Source: Acidobacteriota bacterium
GTDB taxonomy: Bacteria > Acidobacteriota > Terriglobia > Acidiferrales > UBA7541
DNA length: 64,000 bases
Assembly (NCBI GenBank): GCA_013289855.1
Contig: JABCZD010000008.1
Location: 124,001-188,000 of the forward strand
Direction: 5' to 3'
Shown piece after piece: positions 1 through 8,438 of this stretch. A model generated the notes under the pieces. That model was not told where the DNA came from, did not search any database, and saw nothing but the letters and a program-made list of their open reading frames with translations. Position 1 is the first letter of the stretch. Each line of letters begins with the position of its first letter. The position numbers and the translations under genes are program-made.

Positions 1-2427
1 ATCGTGCCGATTCCGGGGCTGAAAGATAATTTTTGGGCCATGGGGGATACCGGGCCGTGCGGGCCTTGTTCTGAGATTTTTTATGACATGGGAGTGGCGG
101 CGTCGGAAGAGGGGCACGCGGATTGTGTGTTTCCTTGCGATTGCGGGCGGTATGTGGAGATTTGGAATTTGGTTTTTATGCAGTTTAACCGCGATCCGTC
201 GGGAGTGCTTAGTTCCCTGCCGAAGCCTTGCGTGGATACTGGGATGGGGCTGGAGCGGGTGGCGGCGGTTTTGCAGGGCGTGATTTCTAATTACGATACG
301 GATTTGTTTGTGCCGCTCGTGGAGGAGGCATCCAAGCTAATCGGTGTTGATCCGAACGCGAATCCGAATGCGTTCCCGTCCGTTCGGATCATCGCTGATC
401 ATGCCCGGTCGTCGACTTTTTTGATTTCCGATGGCGTCACCCCATCGAATGAGGGCCGCGGTTATGCTCTCCGTAAGATCATGCGCCGCGCCATAAGACA
501 CGGTCATATGTGGGGCCAGAAGAAGCCGTTTCTTTACAAGATGGTCGAAAGCGCCGCCGATGTTATGGGCGAGGCATATCCAGAATTGCGGGAGGGGTCT
601 CGACGCGTTTCAGAAACTATCTTGACCGAAGAGAAACAGTTCGCACGAACCGTCGAGTTAGCCTCGGGGAAACTCGAGGAGTTACTGACTTCGGCTAAAT
701 CTGAGGCGAAAGCAGCTCTCGTCGACAGGTTCATCGCTGAGCATCCCGGCAAGGTTGATCGCGAAGCGGCAATGGAGTTCGTAAACCAAATGCTGCCCAC
801 CGATCAACTCGACGCCAGGCGAAGCTCAGGCTCTGAGCTTGTTATCGGCGAATGGGAACTAGAGCTGAGAAAATACTTCCAAAAAAACTATCACCCGATT
901 TTAGCTGGTGCAAAGTCTTTTAGTCTTTACGAAACTTACGGCTTGCCGTACGACTTCATCCAAGATGCCTCCAGAGATCATGGAGTAGGTTTCGACGACG
1001 TCGGCTTCGAGTCCGCATTTGCGGCTGAACGCAATCGTGCGCGAGCTTCGTGGAAGGGTGGGAGCGGAAAAGAAGCGGCGAATCCGGCGTTCGGGAAGAT
1101 TGCGGAGAGTCACAAGACGGAGAAGGATTTTTATGCGCATGGAGCCGCGGCGATTAAGGACAAGGACTCTCGCATTGAGGCGATTCTTACGAAGGGCGGG
1201 CCGGTTTCGGAGTTAAAGGCTGGGGAGACGGGCGAGGTGGTGCTGGATCGCACAGTGATTTACGCCGAGAGCGGCGGGCAGGTGGCGGATACTGGCGCGT
1301 TTTATGACGCGTCGGAGTCGCAGGTGCTCGCGGAAGTGAGCGGGGCTTACTACCCTGTTGCAGGCTTGGTGGCGCATCGCGTTAAGGCCAAGGAAACGCT
1401 GCGCGTTGGGGAACGCGTTACCGTGGTGGCGGATGCGGAGCGGCGGGCGCGGATCATTCGAAACCATTCGGGGACGCATCTGGTGCATGCGGCGCTACGG
1501 AATACTTTGGGGACGCATGTGAAGCAGGCGGGGTCGCTGAATGCTCCGGAGCGGCTGCGCTTCGATTTTTCGCATTTTGCGCCGGTGGATGCCGAGGAGT
1601 TGCGGGATATCGAGCAGCAGGTGAATGACGAGATTCGCTGGAATACGCCGGTGGAGACGGAAGTTACGTCGATCGATCACGCGCTGGCTTCCGGGGCGTT
1701 GGCCTTTTTTGGCGACAAATATCCGGAGAGCAATGTGCGCGTGGTGACCATTCCGGATGAACGGGCGCCACGAGGCTTTTACTCCAAGGAGCTTTGCGGC
1801 GGGGTGCATGTACACCGCATCGGCGACGTGGGCGTGCTGAAGATCATCAGCGAAGAATCCGTTGCGGCAGGGGTGCGACGGATTGAGGCGGTCACGGGAA
1901 TCGGGGCGCTCGAGCACTTCCAGAAGCAGGCGGCGGTGCTGTCCAAGGTGGCGGGGTCGTTGAATGTGGCCGAGGATTCAGTCTTAGCTACGGTGGAGAA
2001 GATGGCGGCTACCGTGAAGACCCTGGAGAAAGAATTGGAGGCTCAGAAGCGCAAGGGAGCCTTGGGGCAACTGGACGATCTGGTAGGCAAGGTCGTCGAG
2101 GTTAAGGGCGTGAAGGTGGTGGCGGCAGAAGTTGGGAATGTGGACCGGGAGGGGTTGCGGCAGCTGGTGGACTCGCTGCGGCAGAAGCTGGGTTCCGGGG
2201 TGGTGGCGTTGGGGATGCCGGATGGTGAGAAAGTGGCTTTGATTGTTGGGGTTACGAAGGATTTGACGGCGAAAGTGCATGCCGGGAAGCTGATTAAGGG
2301 GCTAGCCGAGAAAGTTGGGGGTTCGGGCGGCGGAAGGCCCGATTTGGCGGAGGCTGGCGGAAAGGACACATTGGCGTTAAAAAGTGCCTTGGGTACCGTT
2401 CCTGGGATGGTTGAGGCGTTGCTATGA
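1..2427 (+). CDS. alaS: alanine--tRNA ligase, 5'-truncated by the window edge
   Basis: This enzyme charges tRNA-Ala in the cytoplasm and hydrolyses misacylated Ser/Gly-tRNA. The reading frame is open from base 1, so roughly the first 150 residues (motif 1 region) lie outside the window. Visible are the catalytic-core stretch NFWAMGDTGPCGPCSEI near residues 11-27, the GMGLERV motif, the editing-domain zinc motif HSGTH near residue 488, its partner CGGVH near 600, and the C-terminal glycine-rich DHHA1 signature GGSGGGRPDLAEAGG. The usual CGGTH...RTGD reads CGGVH...RIGD here; the Cys and His ligands are kept. About 70 extra residues (around 233-305) lie between the helical domain and the KLYDTYGLP-like motif (here SLYETYGLPYDF). 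Bases about 340-1050 use a markedly different codon set from the flanks. Identity is secure from the motifs. Confidence 0.97.
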   Translation: MVPIPGLKDNFWAMGDTGPCGPCSEIFYDMGVAASEEGHADCVFPCDCGRYVEIWNLVFMQFNRDPSGVLSSLPKPCVDTGMGLERVAAVLQGVISNYDTDLFVPLVEEASKLIGVDPNANPNAFPSVRIIADHARSSTFLISDGVTPSNEGRGYALRKIMRRAIRHGHMWGQKKPFLYKMVESAADVMGEAYPELREGSRRVSETILTEEKQFARTVELASGKLEELLTSAKSEAKAALVDRFIAEHPGKVDREAAMEFVNQMLPTDQLDARRSSGSELVIGEWELELRKYFQKNYHPILAGAKSFSLYETYGLPYDFIQDASRDHGVGFDDVGFESAFAAERNRARASWKGGSGKEAANPAFGKIAESHKTEKDFYAHGAAAIKDKDSRIEAILTKGGPVSELKAGETGEVVLDRTVIYAESGGQVADTGAFYDASESQVLAEVSGAYYPVAGLVAHRVKAKETLRVGERVTVVADAERRARIIRNHSGTHLVHAALRNTLGTHVKQAGSLNAPERLRFDFSHFAPVDAEELRDIEQQVNDEIRWNTPVETEVTSIDHALASGALAFFGDKYPESNVRVVTIPDERAPRGFYSKELCGGVHVHRIGDVGVLKIISEESVAAGVRRIEAVTGIGALEHFQKQAAVLSKVAGSLNVAEDSVLATVEKMAATVKTLEKELEAQKRKGALGQLDDLVGKVVEVKGVKVVAAEVGNVDREGLRQLVDSLRQKLGSGVVALGMPDGEKVALIVGVTKDLTAKVHAGKLIKGLAEKVGGSGGGRPDLAEAGGKDTLALKSALGTVPGMVEALL

Positions 2428-2523
2428 TTGGAGTTGCGCCGGGTGCGTGTCCGGCAGGAGACACTCCGCAGGTGAACTCTTGCTGAATTGTTCGGGACAC
2501 GTGTATTAAGACCAGTGGCGAAG

Positions 2524-2557
2524 AAAAGGCGACCGCCTCGGAAGGCGGCCGCTACAA
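2524..2557. repeat. dispersed intergenic hairpin repeat, family A copy 1
   Basis: This GC-rich element contains the inverted arms CCGCCT / AGGCGG around a 4-base loop and ends in GCCGCTACAA. Its reverse complement recurs with one mismatch over about 33 bases at 60258-60290, and a looser relative sits at 62313-62340. All copies are intergenic. I infer a REP-like short interspersed element. Confidence 0.7.
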
Positions 2558-2597
2558 AGTTCGGAACCGATTGATTTTATTCGCCTTCCCCAAGGTG

Positions 2598-3302
2598 ATG
2601 GACAGACGCTCGACAATCCCGGCTGGCTTCATTCTAGCGATGGTGGCGTGTTTTTCCGCGCCGGCGCAAGCACAGATCGCCAAGGTGACCAGCGAGGATG
2701 GACGGCAACTGTTCGTCAACGCAGAGCCACCGGTAACCATTCGGCTGGGTTCAGCCAAACCGCGCGCAACTATCTACATGAATGCGGAATCTTCTTTTAA
2801 CGGGTATTCGCGGGCGGCGGTAAGCATCGACCGGGATGGGGCTGAGAAACTGGTCCGCGAGGCGGCGGACCGGCATCACGTGGATCCGGCGCTGATCCGG
2901 GCGGTGATCCAGACGGAGTCCAACTGGAATTCGGGAGCGCTATCGCGGAAGGGTGCTGGCGGACTGATGCAGCTGATTCCGACCACCGCGCAACGATTTG
3001 GAGCGAATGACCTGTTTAATCCGCAACAGAATATCGACGCCGGGGTTCGTTACTTGAAGACACTGCTGGAACGATATAATGGCAACCTGGACTTGGCGCT
3101 AGCGGCGTACAATGCTGGGGAGGGTGCGGTAGACCGGGCTCACGGGATACCGGCGTTTCGCGAGACACGGAATTACGTGCAGAAGGTGCAGGACGCTTAT
3201 TTTCGGCCGGGTTCGGGGCGCTTGTCGGAAGCGTTTACGAATGCGCGGGCGATCCACCGAGACGTGGATGCCAACGGACGGATTATTTTTTCGAACGAGT
3301 GA
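2598..3302 (+). CDS. secreted lytic transglycosylase (SLT domain)
   Basis: This is a periplasmic muramidase-like enzyme that cleaves peptidoglycan glycan strands. An upstream in-frame TTG exists at 2571, but the ATG at 2598 places a clean Sec signal peptide at the N-terminus (MDRRST, hydrophobic core, cleavage after AQA), so I prefer it. A short region of about 60 residues precedes the SLT domain, which runs from about residue 85 to 205. The SLT domain holds the catalytic Glu in QTESNW, the GLMQLIP motif and the LALAAYNAGEGAV motif. It is followed after 70 bases by an amidase gene on the same strand, suggesting a cell-wall remodelling pair. The transglycosylase subfamily is not assigned. Confidence 0.9.
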   Translation: MDRRSTIPAGFILAMVACFSAPAQAQIAKVTSEDGRQLFVNAEPPVTIRLGSAKPRATIYMNAESSFNGYSRAAVSIDRDGAEKLVREAADRHHVDPALIRAVIQTESNWNSGALSRKGAGGLMQLIPTTAQRFGANDLFNPQQNIDAGVRYLKTLLERYNGNLDLALAAYNAGEGAVDRAHGIPAFRETRNYVQKVQDAYFRPGSGRLSEAFTNARAIHRDVDANGRIIFSNE

Positions 3303-3372
3303 TTTTCTGCGTTGAGTTTTTTGGCGTGCCGGATTTTGATCGCTGTGCAAGTTGCGGAGAAGAAGGCACTTG

Positions 3373-5751
3373 ATGTGGATGTGCGGGCAAGCTGAAGTGC
3401 CGCGCGTTGGATGGGGCGCCCCAGTGAACGCGGATTTGGGGGCTGGCGGGAGCTTGTCTGAATGCGAAAAAAATTTCCACAAGGGCTTCGCCCCGGCTTC
3501 GCCAGTTTTTGCTTTGCATGCGCGTTTTGCGTTTCGGGCGGTATCCGCGCTAATTGTCGCGGTGTTTTGCGGGCTCACCGCGGCACAGAGTTATGCGACT
3601 GGCGCACCAGACAATACCCCGGCGGCGGCTAAGCGGCAGGCAGCTTCATCACAATATTTGAGGGCGGAAGAACAACGCTCCGCGCTAAACAGTAAACCTC
3701 CCGAAAAAAGAACGCTGGCGGAATATAAGCAGACGGTGGCGAGTTACCATCGCGTGACGCTGATTACACCGCGCGCCGCGGAAGTGCCGGATTCGCTCTT
3801 GGCGGTGGCGGAACTTTATACAGAGATGGGCGACCGGTTCGGGCGAAGCTACTACCAGACGGCCGTGGATACGTATGAGTTCTTGACGCGGGAATATCCA
3901 ACGAGCAAATACTGCCAGGATTCGATGTTGCGCACCGCGAAGTTGCAGAGAAACCAGCTGGGGGATTTGGCGGCGGCAACGAAAACATACGATGCATTTG
4001 TGAAGCGGTATCCGCGTTCTCCGCGTCGACGCGAGGCCGAAGAAGGCATGGCGGAAATCGCGCTGCTGCAGACTGGCGGGCGACCGGAGAGTCCGGCGGC
4101 GGTGCCGGCGAAGAATGCTGCGGCGGCGAGTCGCACGGAGACATCAGCCGCGGAGCAGGTGGAGACAGGAACTAACGCGGGTGGCTACGCCGGAGCAGTG
4201 GTCTCCCGCGACGTGGTGGTGCGCGGAGGCGATGTGCAAAGCGGCGGCGCGCCGAGCAGCGATTCGGCGTATGCGCCCCGGGTTCGGCGGATACGCGCGA
4301 GCAGTGCAGCGAATGGCGACTCCACGCGGGTGGTCATTGATCTTGAAGGCAGCGTGCAGTATTCCTCGGCGCGCATCAGCAATCCGGAGCGGATATTTTT
4401 TGATTTGCACGACGCGCGGCTGACGCCGGAAGTGGCGCGGGGAAACATTCAGGTGGATGGTCATCTGCTGACGGCGGTACGCGTGGCGCAGAATCAGGCC
4501 GGCGTGGTGCGCGTGGTGCTGGATGTGACGGGCGTGAAGGATTACACCGCTTCCCTTTCGAGCAATCCGCCGCAGCTGATTGTGGATTTGTACGGAACGA
4601 CTGCGCCGGGTGCTCCGGTGCGCAGCGCGAAATTGAAGCACGACGCGCGGATGCCGCCTCCAGTAGCAGTGCCTGCGGAAGATTTGCGGGCGAATACCAC
4701 GGGAGATTATGGGACGTCGGCGGACATTGGGCCGGATGCGACGGTGCTTGGGGCGACGAAGAGCGCTACGACTGCGCCATCTGTTTCGTCTGGAAATTCG
4801 ACGGCCGCGCCTACGGTCCAAGCAGCTAACGGCAGTAATCCCGCGGTGGCGAATAACGGTGTAGTGAACGAGAAGAGCCAGCGCACCAAGCCGCTGAAGG
4901 TAACCAATGCCAGCGCGAAGCCGGATTTAATCCGCCCGGCAACGGCGCCCACGGCCACGCACGACGGCCAGGCGACCTTGACGCGCACGCTGGGATTGAA
5001 GATTGGGCGCATCGTGATTGACGCCGGCCATGGCGGGCACGATACCGGGACGATCGGGCCGACCGGACTGATGGAAAAGGATTTGTGTTTGGATGTGGCG
5101 CTGCGGCTGGGAAAGATTATTGAACAGAAATTGCCCGGAGCGGATGTGGTGTATACGCGCGCGGACGACACCTTTATTCCGCTGGAAGAGCGCACAAATA
5201 TCGCCAATCAGGCCAAGGCGGATCTGTTTATTTCGATTCACGCTAATTCCAGCCAGGACCATGCGGCGCGCGGGATTGAAACCTACTATTTGAATTTGCG
5301 CGGCACGCCGGAAGCGATGGAAGTAGCGGCGCGAGAAAATGCCACGAGCGCGGAAGGGATTCACGACCTGCAAGATGTGGTGCGACAGATTGCACGCACG
5401 GAAAAAATCGACGAATCGAAGGAGTTTGCCGAGGACGTGCAGAATTCGCTGTCCAGCAAGATTCAGAAGTCGGCCAAGACGGTGAAGAATCGCGGCGTGC
5501 GCAAGGCGCCCTTTGTGGTGTTGATTGGCGCGGATATGCCGTCGATCCTTACGGAAATTTCGTTTCTGAGCAATCCCGCGGATGAGCAACTATTAAAGAA
5601 GCCGGAGCAGCGGCAGCATGTGGCTGAAGGAATTTTTTCGGGCGTGTCGAGTTATCTCGAGAGCTTGAATAGCGTGGCATTCAATCAGTCTGGCAAACCG
5701 GCGCGCCCTCGCGCTGCGGCGGCCTTGGAACAATCCAGCAACCAGAAATAG
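3373..5751 (+). CDS. N-acetylmuramoyl-L-alanine amidase with TPR-like and AMIN domains
   Basis: This exported zinc amidase cleaves the amide bond between muramic acid and the stem peptide, usually in cell separation. The N-terminal half carries TPR-like helices (about bases 3700-4060), then an AMIN domain (about 4280-4600; binds peptidoglycan or envelope in this family), a Ser/Thr/Ala-rich linker, and an Amidase_3 domain from about 5005. The catalytic domain shows AGHGGHD, the zinc Glu in GLMEKD, the zinc His in SIHAN, and the catalytic Glu in ILTEISF. The start is uncertain: ATG 3373 has an AGAAGG upstream, the frame is open back to TTG 3352, and TTG 3514 would sit directly before the hydrophobic signal segment. 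The 50 residues between 3373 and 3514 look non-conserved. Confidence 0.92.
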   Translation: MWMCGQAEVPRVGWGAPVNADLGAGGSLSECEKNFHKGFAPASPVFALHARFAFRAVSALIVAVFCGLTAAQSYATGAPDNTPAAAKRQAASSQYLRAEEQRSALNSKPPEKRTLAEYKQTVASYHRVTLITPRAAEVPDSLLAVAELYTEMGDRFGRSYYQTAVDTYEFLTREYPTSKYCQDSMLRTAKLQRNQLGDLAAATKTYDAFVKRYPRSPRRREAEEGMAEIALLQTGGRPESPAAVPAKNAAAASRTETSAAEQVETGTNAGGYAGAVVSRDVVVRGGDVQSGGAPSSDSAYAPRVRRIRASSAANGDSTRVVIDLEGSVQYSSARISNPERIFFDLHDARLTPEVARGNIQVDGHLLTAVRVAQNQAGVVRVVLDVTGVKDYTASLSSNPPQLIVDLYGTTAPGAPVRSAKLKHDARMPPPVAVPAEDLRANTTGDYGTSADIGPDATVLGATKSATTAPSVSSGNSTAAPTVQAANGSNPAVANNGVVNEKSQRTKPLKVTNASAKPDLIRPATAPTATHDGQATLTRTLGLKIGRIVIDAGHGGHDTGTIGPTGLMEKDLCLDVALRLGKIIEQKLPGADVVYTRADDTFIPLEERTNIANQAKADLFISIHANSSQDHAARGIETYYLNLRGTPEAMEVAARENATSAEGIHDLQDVVRQIARTEKIDESKEFAEDVQNSLSSKIQKSAKTVKNRGVRKAPFVVLIGADMPSILTEISFLSNPADEQLLKKPEQRQHVAEGIFSGVSSYLESLNSVAFNQSGKPARPRAAAALEQSSNQK

Positions 5752-5897
5752 CGCCCCCAGAAAAAACTGCGGCAGCGAAGCCAGCTAATCAAGTAAGGCT
5801 GTTTCCAGAGGTTTTGTCCGCTACACGGTCGAATGCCGTCGCCACCTCCTACGATCGAGGTAAACAGGAGCCTCAAAGGCGAGAATATACGAGTAAC

Positions 5898-5924
5898 TTG
5901 GAGCTGGGTTCTGGTGTCTAATAT
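5898..5924 (+). promoter_or_regulatory. candidate promoter giving a nearly leaderless mRNA
   Basis: A TTGGAG and a TAATAT hexamer are separated by 15 bases. The -10-like hexamer ends 9 bases before the ATG at 5934, so transcription would start at or next to the start codon. No Shine-Dalgarno is placed correctly. This is inference from sequence only. Confidence 0.35.
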
Positions 5925-5933
5925 AGTGCAGGG

Positions 5934-7067
5934 ATGCGCAGACTTACCTTCATGATCGTGGCGGTTTGGTGCTTGCTCGGCGTAACTGTGCCTGGGGTGT
6001 TTGCAGCCGGCAGCGAATCGGGCGGCAGCAAGAAGAGCGTACAACTGATTTTTCCTGAGCAATTTGGCGCATGGCGGGCTATCGGGCCGGCGATTGCGGC
6101 TGCGAATACCTCCGGAACTGCCGCGTTGGAGAGTGGCGAGGCCGGGCTACTCGAACGCATGGCGCGGGATTACAGCGACGGCAGAAACCAGGTTTCCTTG
6201 ACGATTGCCAAGTTTCGCGATCCGACCGGGGCCTACGAGGGCTACACGGCGGAGCTGACTCCGGGGATGAAGCCTTCTTCGGCGGGGCCGCTATCGGCGG
6301 TTGACGATGCAAACCTAGTTGTGGAGATCGGTGACCTGCTGGTGCAGATTACCGGAGCAAAAAACATTACCGAGGGAGATCTGCAGAGTCTCATTAAGGA
6401 ATTGCGCACGCATGCAGATCCCTCACCGCTTCCGCCGGTGCGCGGGTATTTGCCGGAACAGGGTTTAGTGGATGGTTCACAGAAATATGCGCAAGGTGCG
6501 GCGGGGTTTCAGAACGCAGTAACGTCGATTGGTCACCCCGAGTACGTGGGGATATCGTCCGAAATGGGATTTGTTACCGGGGCGGAGCCAGAAATAATGA
6601 CGGCGCAGTACGCGTCAGGCGCGAACCACGGCGCGCTGCTCTTGATCCAGTACCCGAATCCACAGTTGGCTGAGCAGCATTTGCGGCATCTGCTTGGCGT
6701 GATTCCTGGAGGGAATGCCCGTGGGGCGCTGGAGCGCAAAGGTTCGCTGCTGTCGGTGGTGATTGCGCCGAGTTCGGCGACGTACGGAGCGAAATTGCGG
6801 CAATCCATCAATTACGAGACGCAGGTTACCTGGAATGAACCGAGCACGACCGCCACGGACCCGCCGATCGTCAGTACGCTGGTGAAAATATTTATCGGGA
6901 CTGGCGTTTTCATGCTTGTGGCTGTGGTGCTGGGTGTGGCGTTCGGCGGCGTGCGGGTGCTGACGAAGAGATTCTTCCCGGGGAAGGTCTTTGATCGGCC
7001 GGAGCAGATGGAAGTGCTGCAGCTGGGGCTGTCCGGCAAACGCATTGACCCCCGCGATTTCTATTAG
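5934..7067 (+). CDS. exported protein of unknown function with C-terminal membrane anchor
   Basis: I do not recognise a characterised family with certainty; the layout resembles acidobacterial DUF6599-type proteins. It has a Sec signal peptide (MRRLTFM, cleavage near VFAAG). An extracytoplasmic region of about 290 residues follows, with alternating hydrophobic and polar strands and motifs such as FPEQFGAWRAIGP. One transmembrane helix lies near residues 313-337, followed by a short basic cytoplasmic tail. The start ATG has no good ribosome binding site and lies 9 bases after a TAATAT hexamer. It stands alone between the amidase and an RND adaptor gene. No catalytic motif is visible. Confidence 0.8.
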   Translation: MRRLTFMIVAVWCLLGVTVPGVFAAGSESGGSKKSVQLIFPEQFGAWRAIGPAIAAANTSGTAALESGEAGLLERMARDYSDGRNQVSLTIAKFRDPTGAYEGYTAELTPGMKPSSAGPLSAVDDANLVVEIGDLLVQITGAKNITEGDLQSLIKELRTHADPSPLPPVRGYLPEQGLVDGSQKYAQGAAGFQNAVTSIGHPEYVGISSEMGFVTGAEPEIMTAQYASGANHGALLLIQYPNPQLAEQHLRHLLGVIPGGNARGALERKGSLLSVVIAPSSATYGAKLRQSINYETQVTWNEPSTTATDPPIVSTLVKIFIGTGVFMLVAVVLGVAFGGVRVLTKRFFPGKVFDRPEQMEVLQLGLSGKRIDPRDFY

Positions 7068-7172
7068 CCTACAGCCGTCCGGAAAATAACCGATAGTGTG
7101 CGAAGTGCGTCTAACTAACACGGGAATCTGACCATTGTTCCCACTCAACGTAAACTACTGATTACAAAAGGC

Positions 7173-8384
7173 ATGCAAGTGAATGACCCAAGCGTGAGCG
7201 GAATAGTTTATCGGAAGGGACGACCGGCTAAGTGTGCCAGCGTGGCCGCCAAGCGATACGGGGCCAGGGTGTCGCTATTGTTCTGCCTGGCCGCGTCATG
7301 GAGCGCGGGGTGCTCAAAGACGGCTGGCAGCAACCCAAGCGCGTCCGAAGCGCCGCATGCGTTCCCGGTGCAGGTGCAGGTTACGCCGTCGGTCACGATA
7401 CCGGATGCCACGGAGTACCTATCGATCCTGAAGTCGCGCCGGTCGGCAAACATTAACCCGCAGGTGGAAGGACAGATTACCAAGATATTTGTGAAGTCCG
7501 GCGATCAAGTAACCACCGGGACGCCGCTGATGCAGATCGACCCGCTGAAGCAAGAAGCCACGGTGGGCAGCCAGGACGCGGCGCGTGCGGCGCAAGAAGC
7601 CAACGTGAACTACGCGAAGATTCAACTGGATCGGCAGCAACGACTGTACGACGCGAAGGTGGTCGCCAAACAGGATTTGGACAACGCGCAGAGCACCTAT
7701 GATGCCGCGGTAGCGCAACTAAAGTCGTTGTCGGATTTAGTGAAACAACAGGACGTGGAGTTGAAGTATTACAAGGTGGCGGCGCCGATGGATGGAATCG
7801 TTGGTGACATTCCGGTGCGCGTGGGCGATCGCGTGATTGTCTCCACGCTGTTGACGACTGTGGACCAACCCGGCGCATTGGAAGCGTACGTTTACGTGCC
7901 CGCGGACCGCGGGCGGGCCCTGCGACTGGGACTGCCGGTGGAGTTGCTGGACGAATCGGGAAACGTGGCGGCCAATTCGAAAATTACCTTTATCTCGCCG
8001 CAGGTGGACACCGACACGCAGACGGTACTGGCCAAGGCATCGATAGAGAATCCGGGCGCAAAACTCCGCATCGCGCAACAACTGCGCGCCAGAGTGATTT
8101 GGGGACAGCACGAAGGTCCGGTGATTCCAGTGCTTGCGGTGACACGGATCAACGGACAATTTTTTGCATATGTGACGGTGGACGAAGGCAAAGGGCCCGT
8201 GGCGCGACAAAAATTGCTGAAGGTGGGCGATACCGTGGGCAACGACTTTGCGGTGCTCGACGGACTAAAGCCCGGCGATCACGTGATCGTTTCCGGAACG
8301 GACTTTCTGCAGGACGGGATGCCGGTGGCTGAGACGGTGCAAAACACCGCGCCAGCCGCGGGCAAGACTGGTACCGGCCGCTAG
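7173..8384 (+). CDS. RND efflux periplasmic adaptor (membrane fusion) lipoprotein
   Basis: This is an AcrA/MexA-type adaptor linking an inner-membrane RND pump to an outer-membrane channel. It has an unusually long, basic N-region of about 30 residues, then a hydrophobic stretch ending in the lipobox SAGC (Cys about 47), so it should be lipidated and periplasmic. The lipoyl half-motif region begins near residue 90 (RRSANINPQVEGQI, FVKSGDQV). A helical hairpin spans about 125-190 (LYDAKVVAKQDLDNAQ), and the barrel domain follows (AAPMDGIVGD). The pump gene follows after 54 bases. No TolC-like gene is in the window, so the outer-membrane partner must be encoded elsewhere. Confidence 0.93.
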   Translation: MQVNDPSVSGIVYRKGRPAKCASVAAKRYGARVSLLFCLAASWSAGCSKTAGSNPSASEAPHAFPVQVQVTPSVTIPDATEYLSILKSRRSANINPQVEGQITKIFVKSGDQVTTGTPLMQIDPLKQEATVGSQDAARAAQEANVNYAKIQLDRQQRLYDAKVVAKQDLDNAQSTYDAAVAQLKSLSDLVKQQDVELKYYKVAAPMDGIVGDIPVRVGDRVIVSTLLTTVDQPGALEAYVYVPADRGRALRLGLPVELLDESGNVAANSKITFISPQVDTDTQTVLAKASIENPGAKLRIAQQLRARVIWGQHEGPVIPVLAVTRINGQFFAYVTVDEGKGPVARQKLLKVGDTVGNDFAVLDGLKPGDHVIVSGTDFLQDGMPVAETVQNTAPAAGKTGTGR

Positions 8385-8438
8385 CCGCCATGGCGATGAG
8401 CTTCGTTAGCGCGGACTCCACGAAAATGGAAAAACACT

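Noticed and set aside
4144..4821. Long ORFs antisense to the amidase, and similar ones at 53498-54121, 54655-55623 and 58783-59700
   Set aside because: They mirror the codon bias of real genes on the opposite strand and encode Arg/Pro/His-rich sequences without domains.
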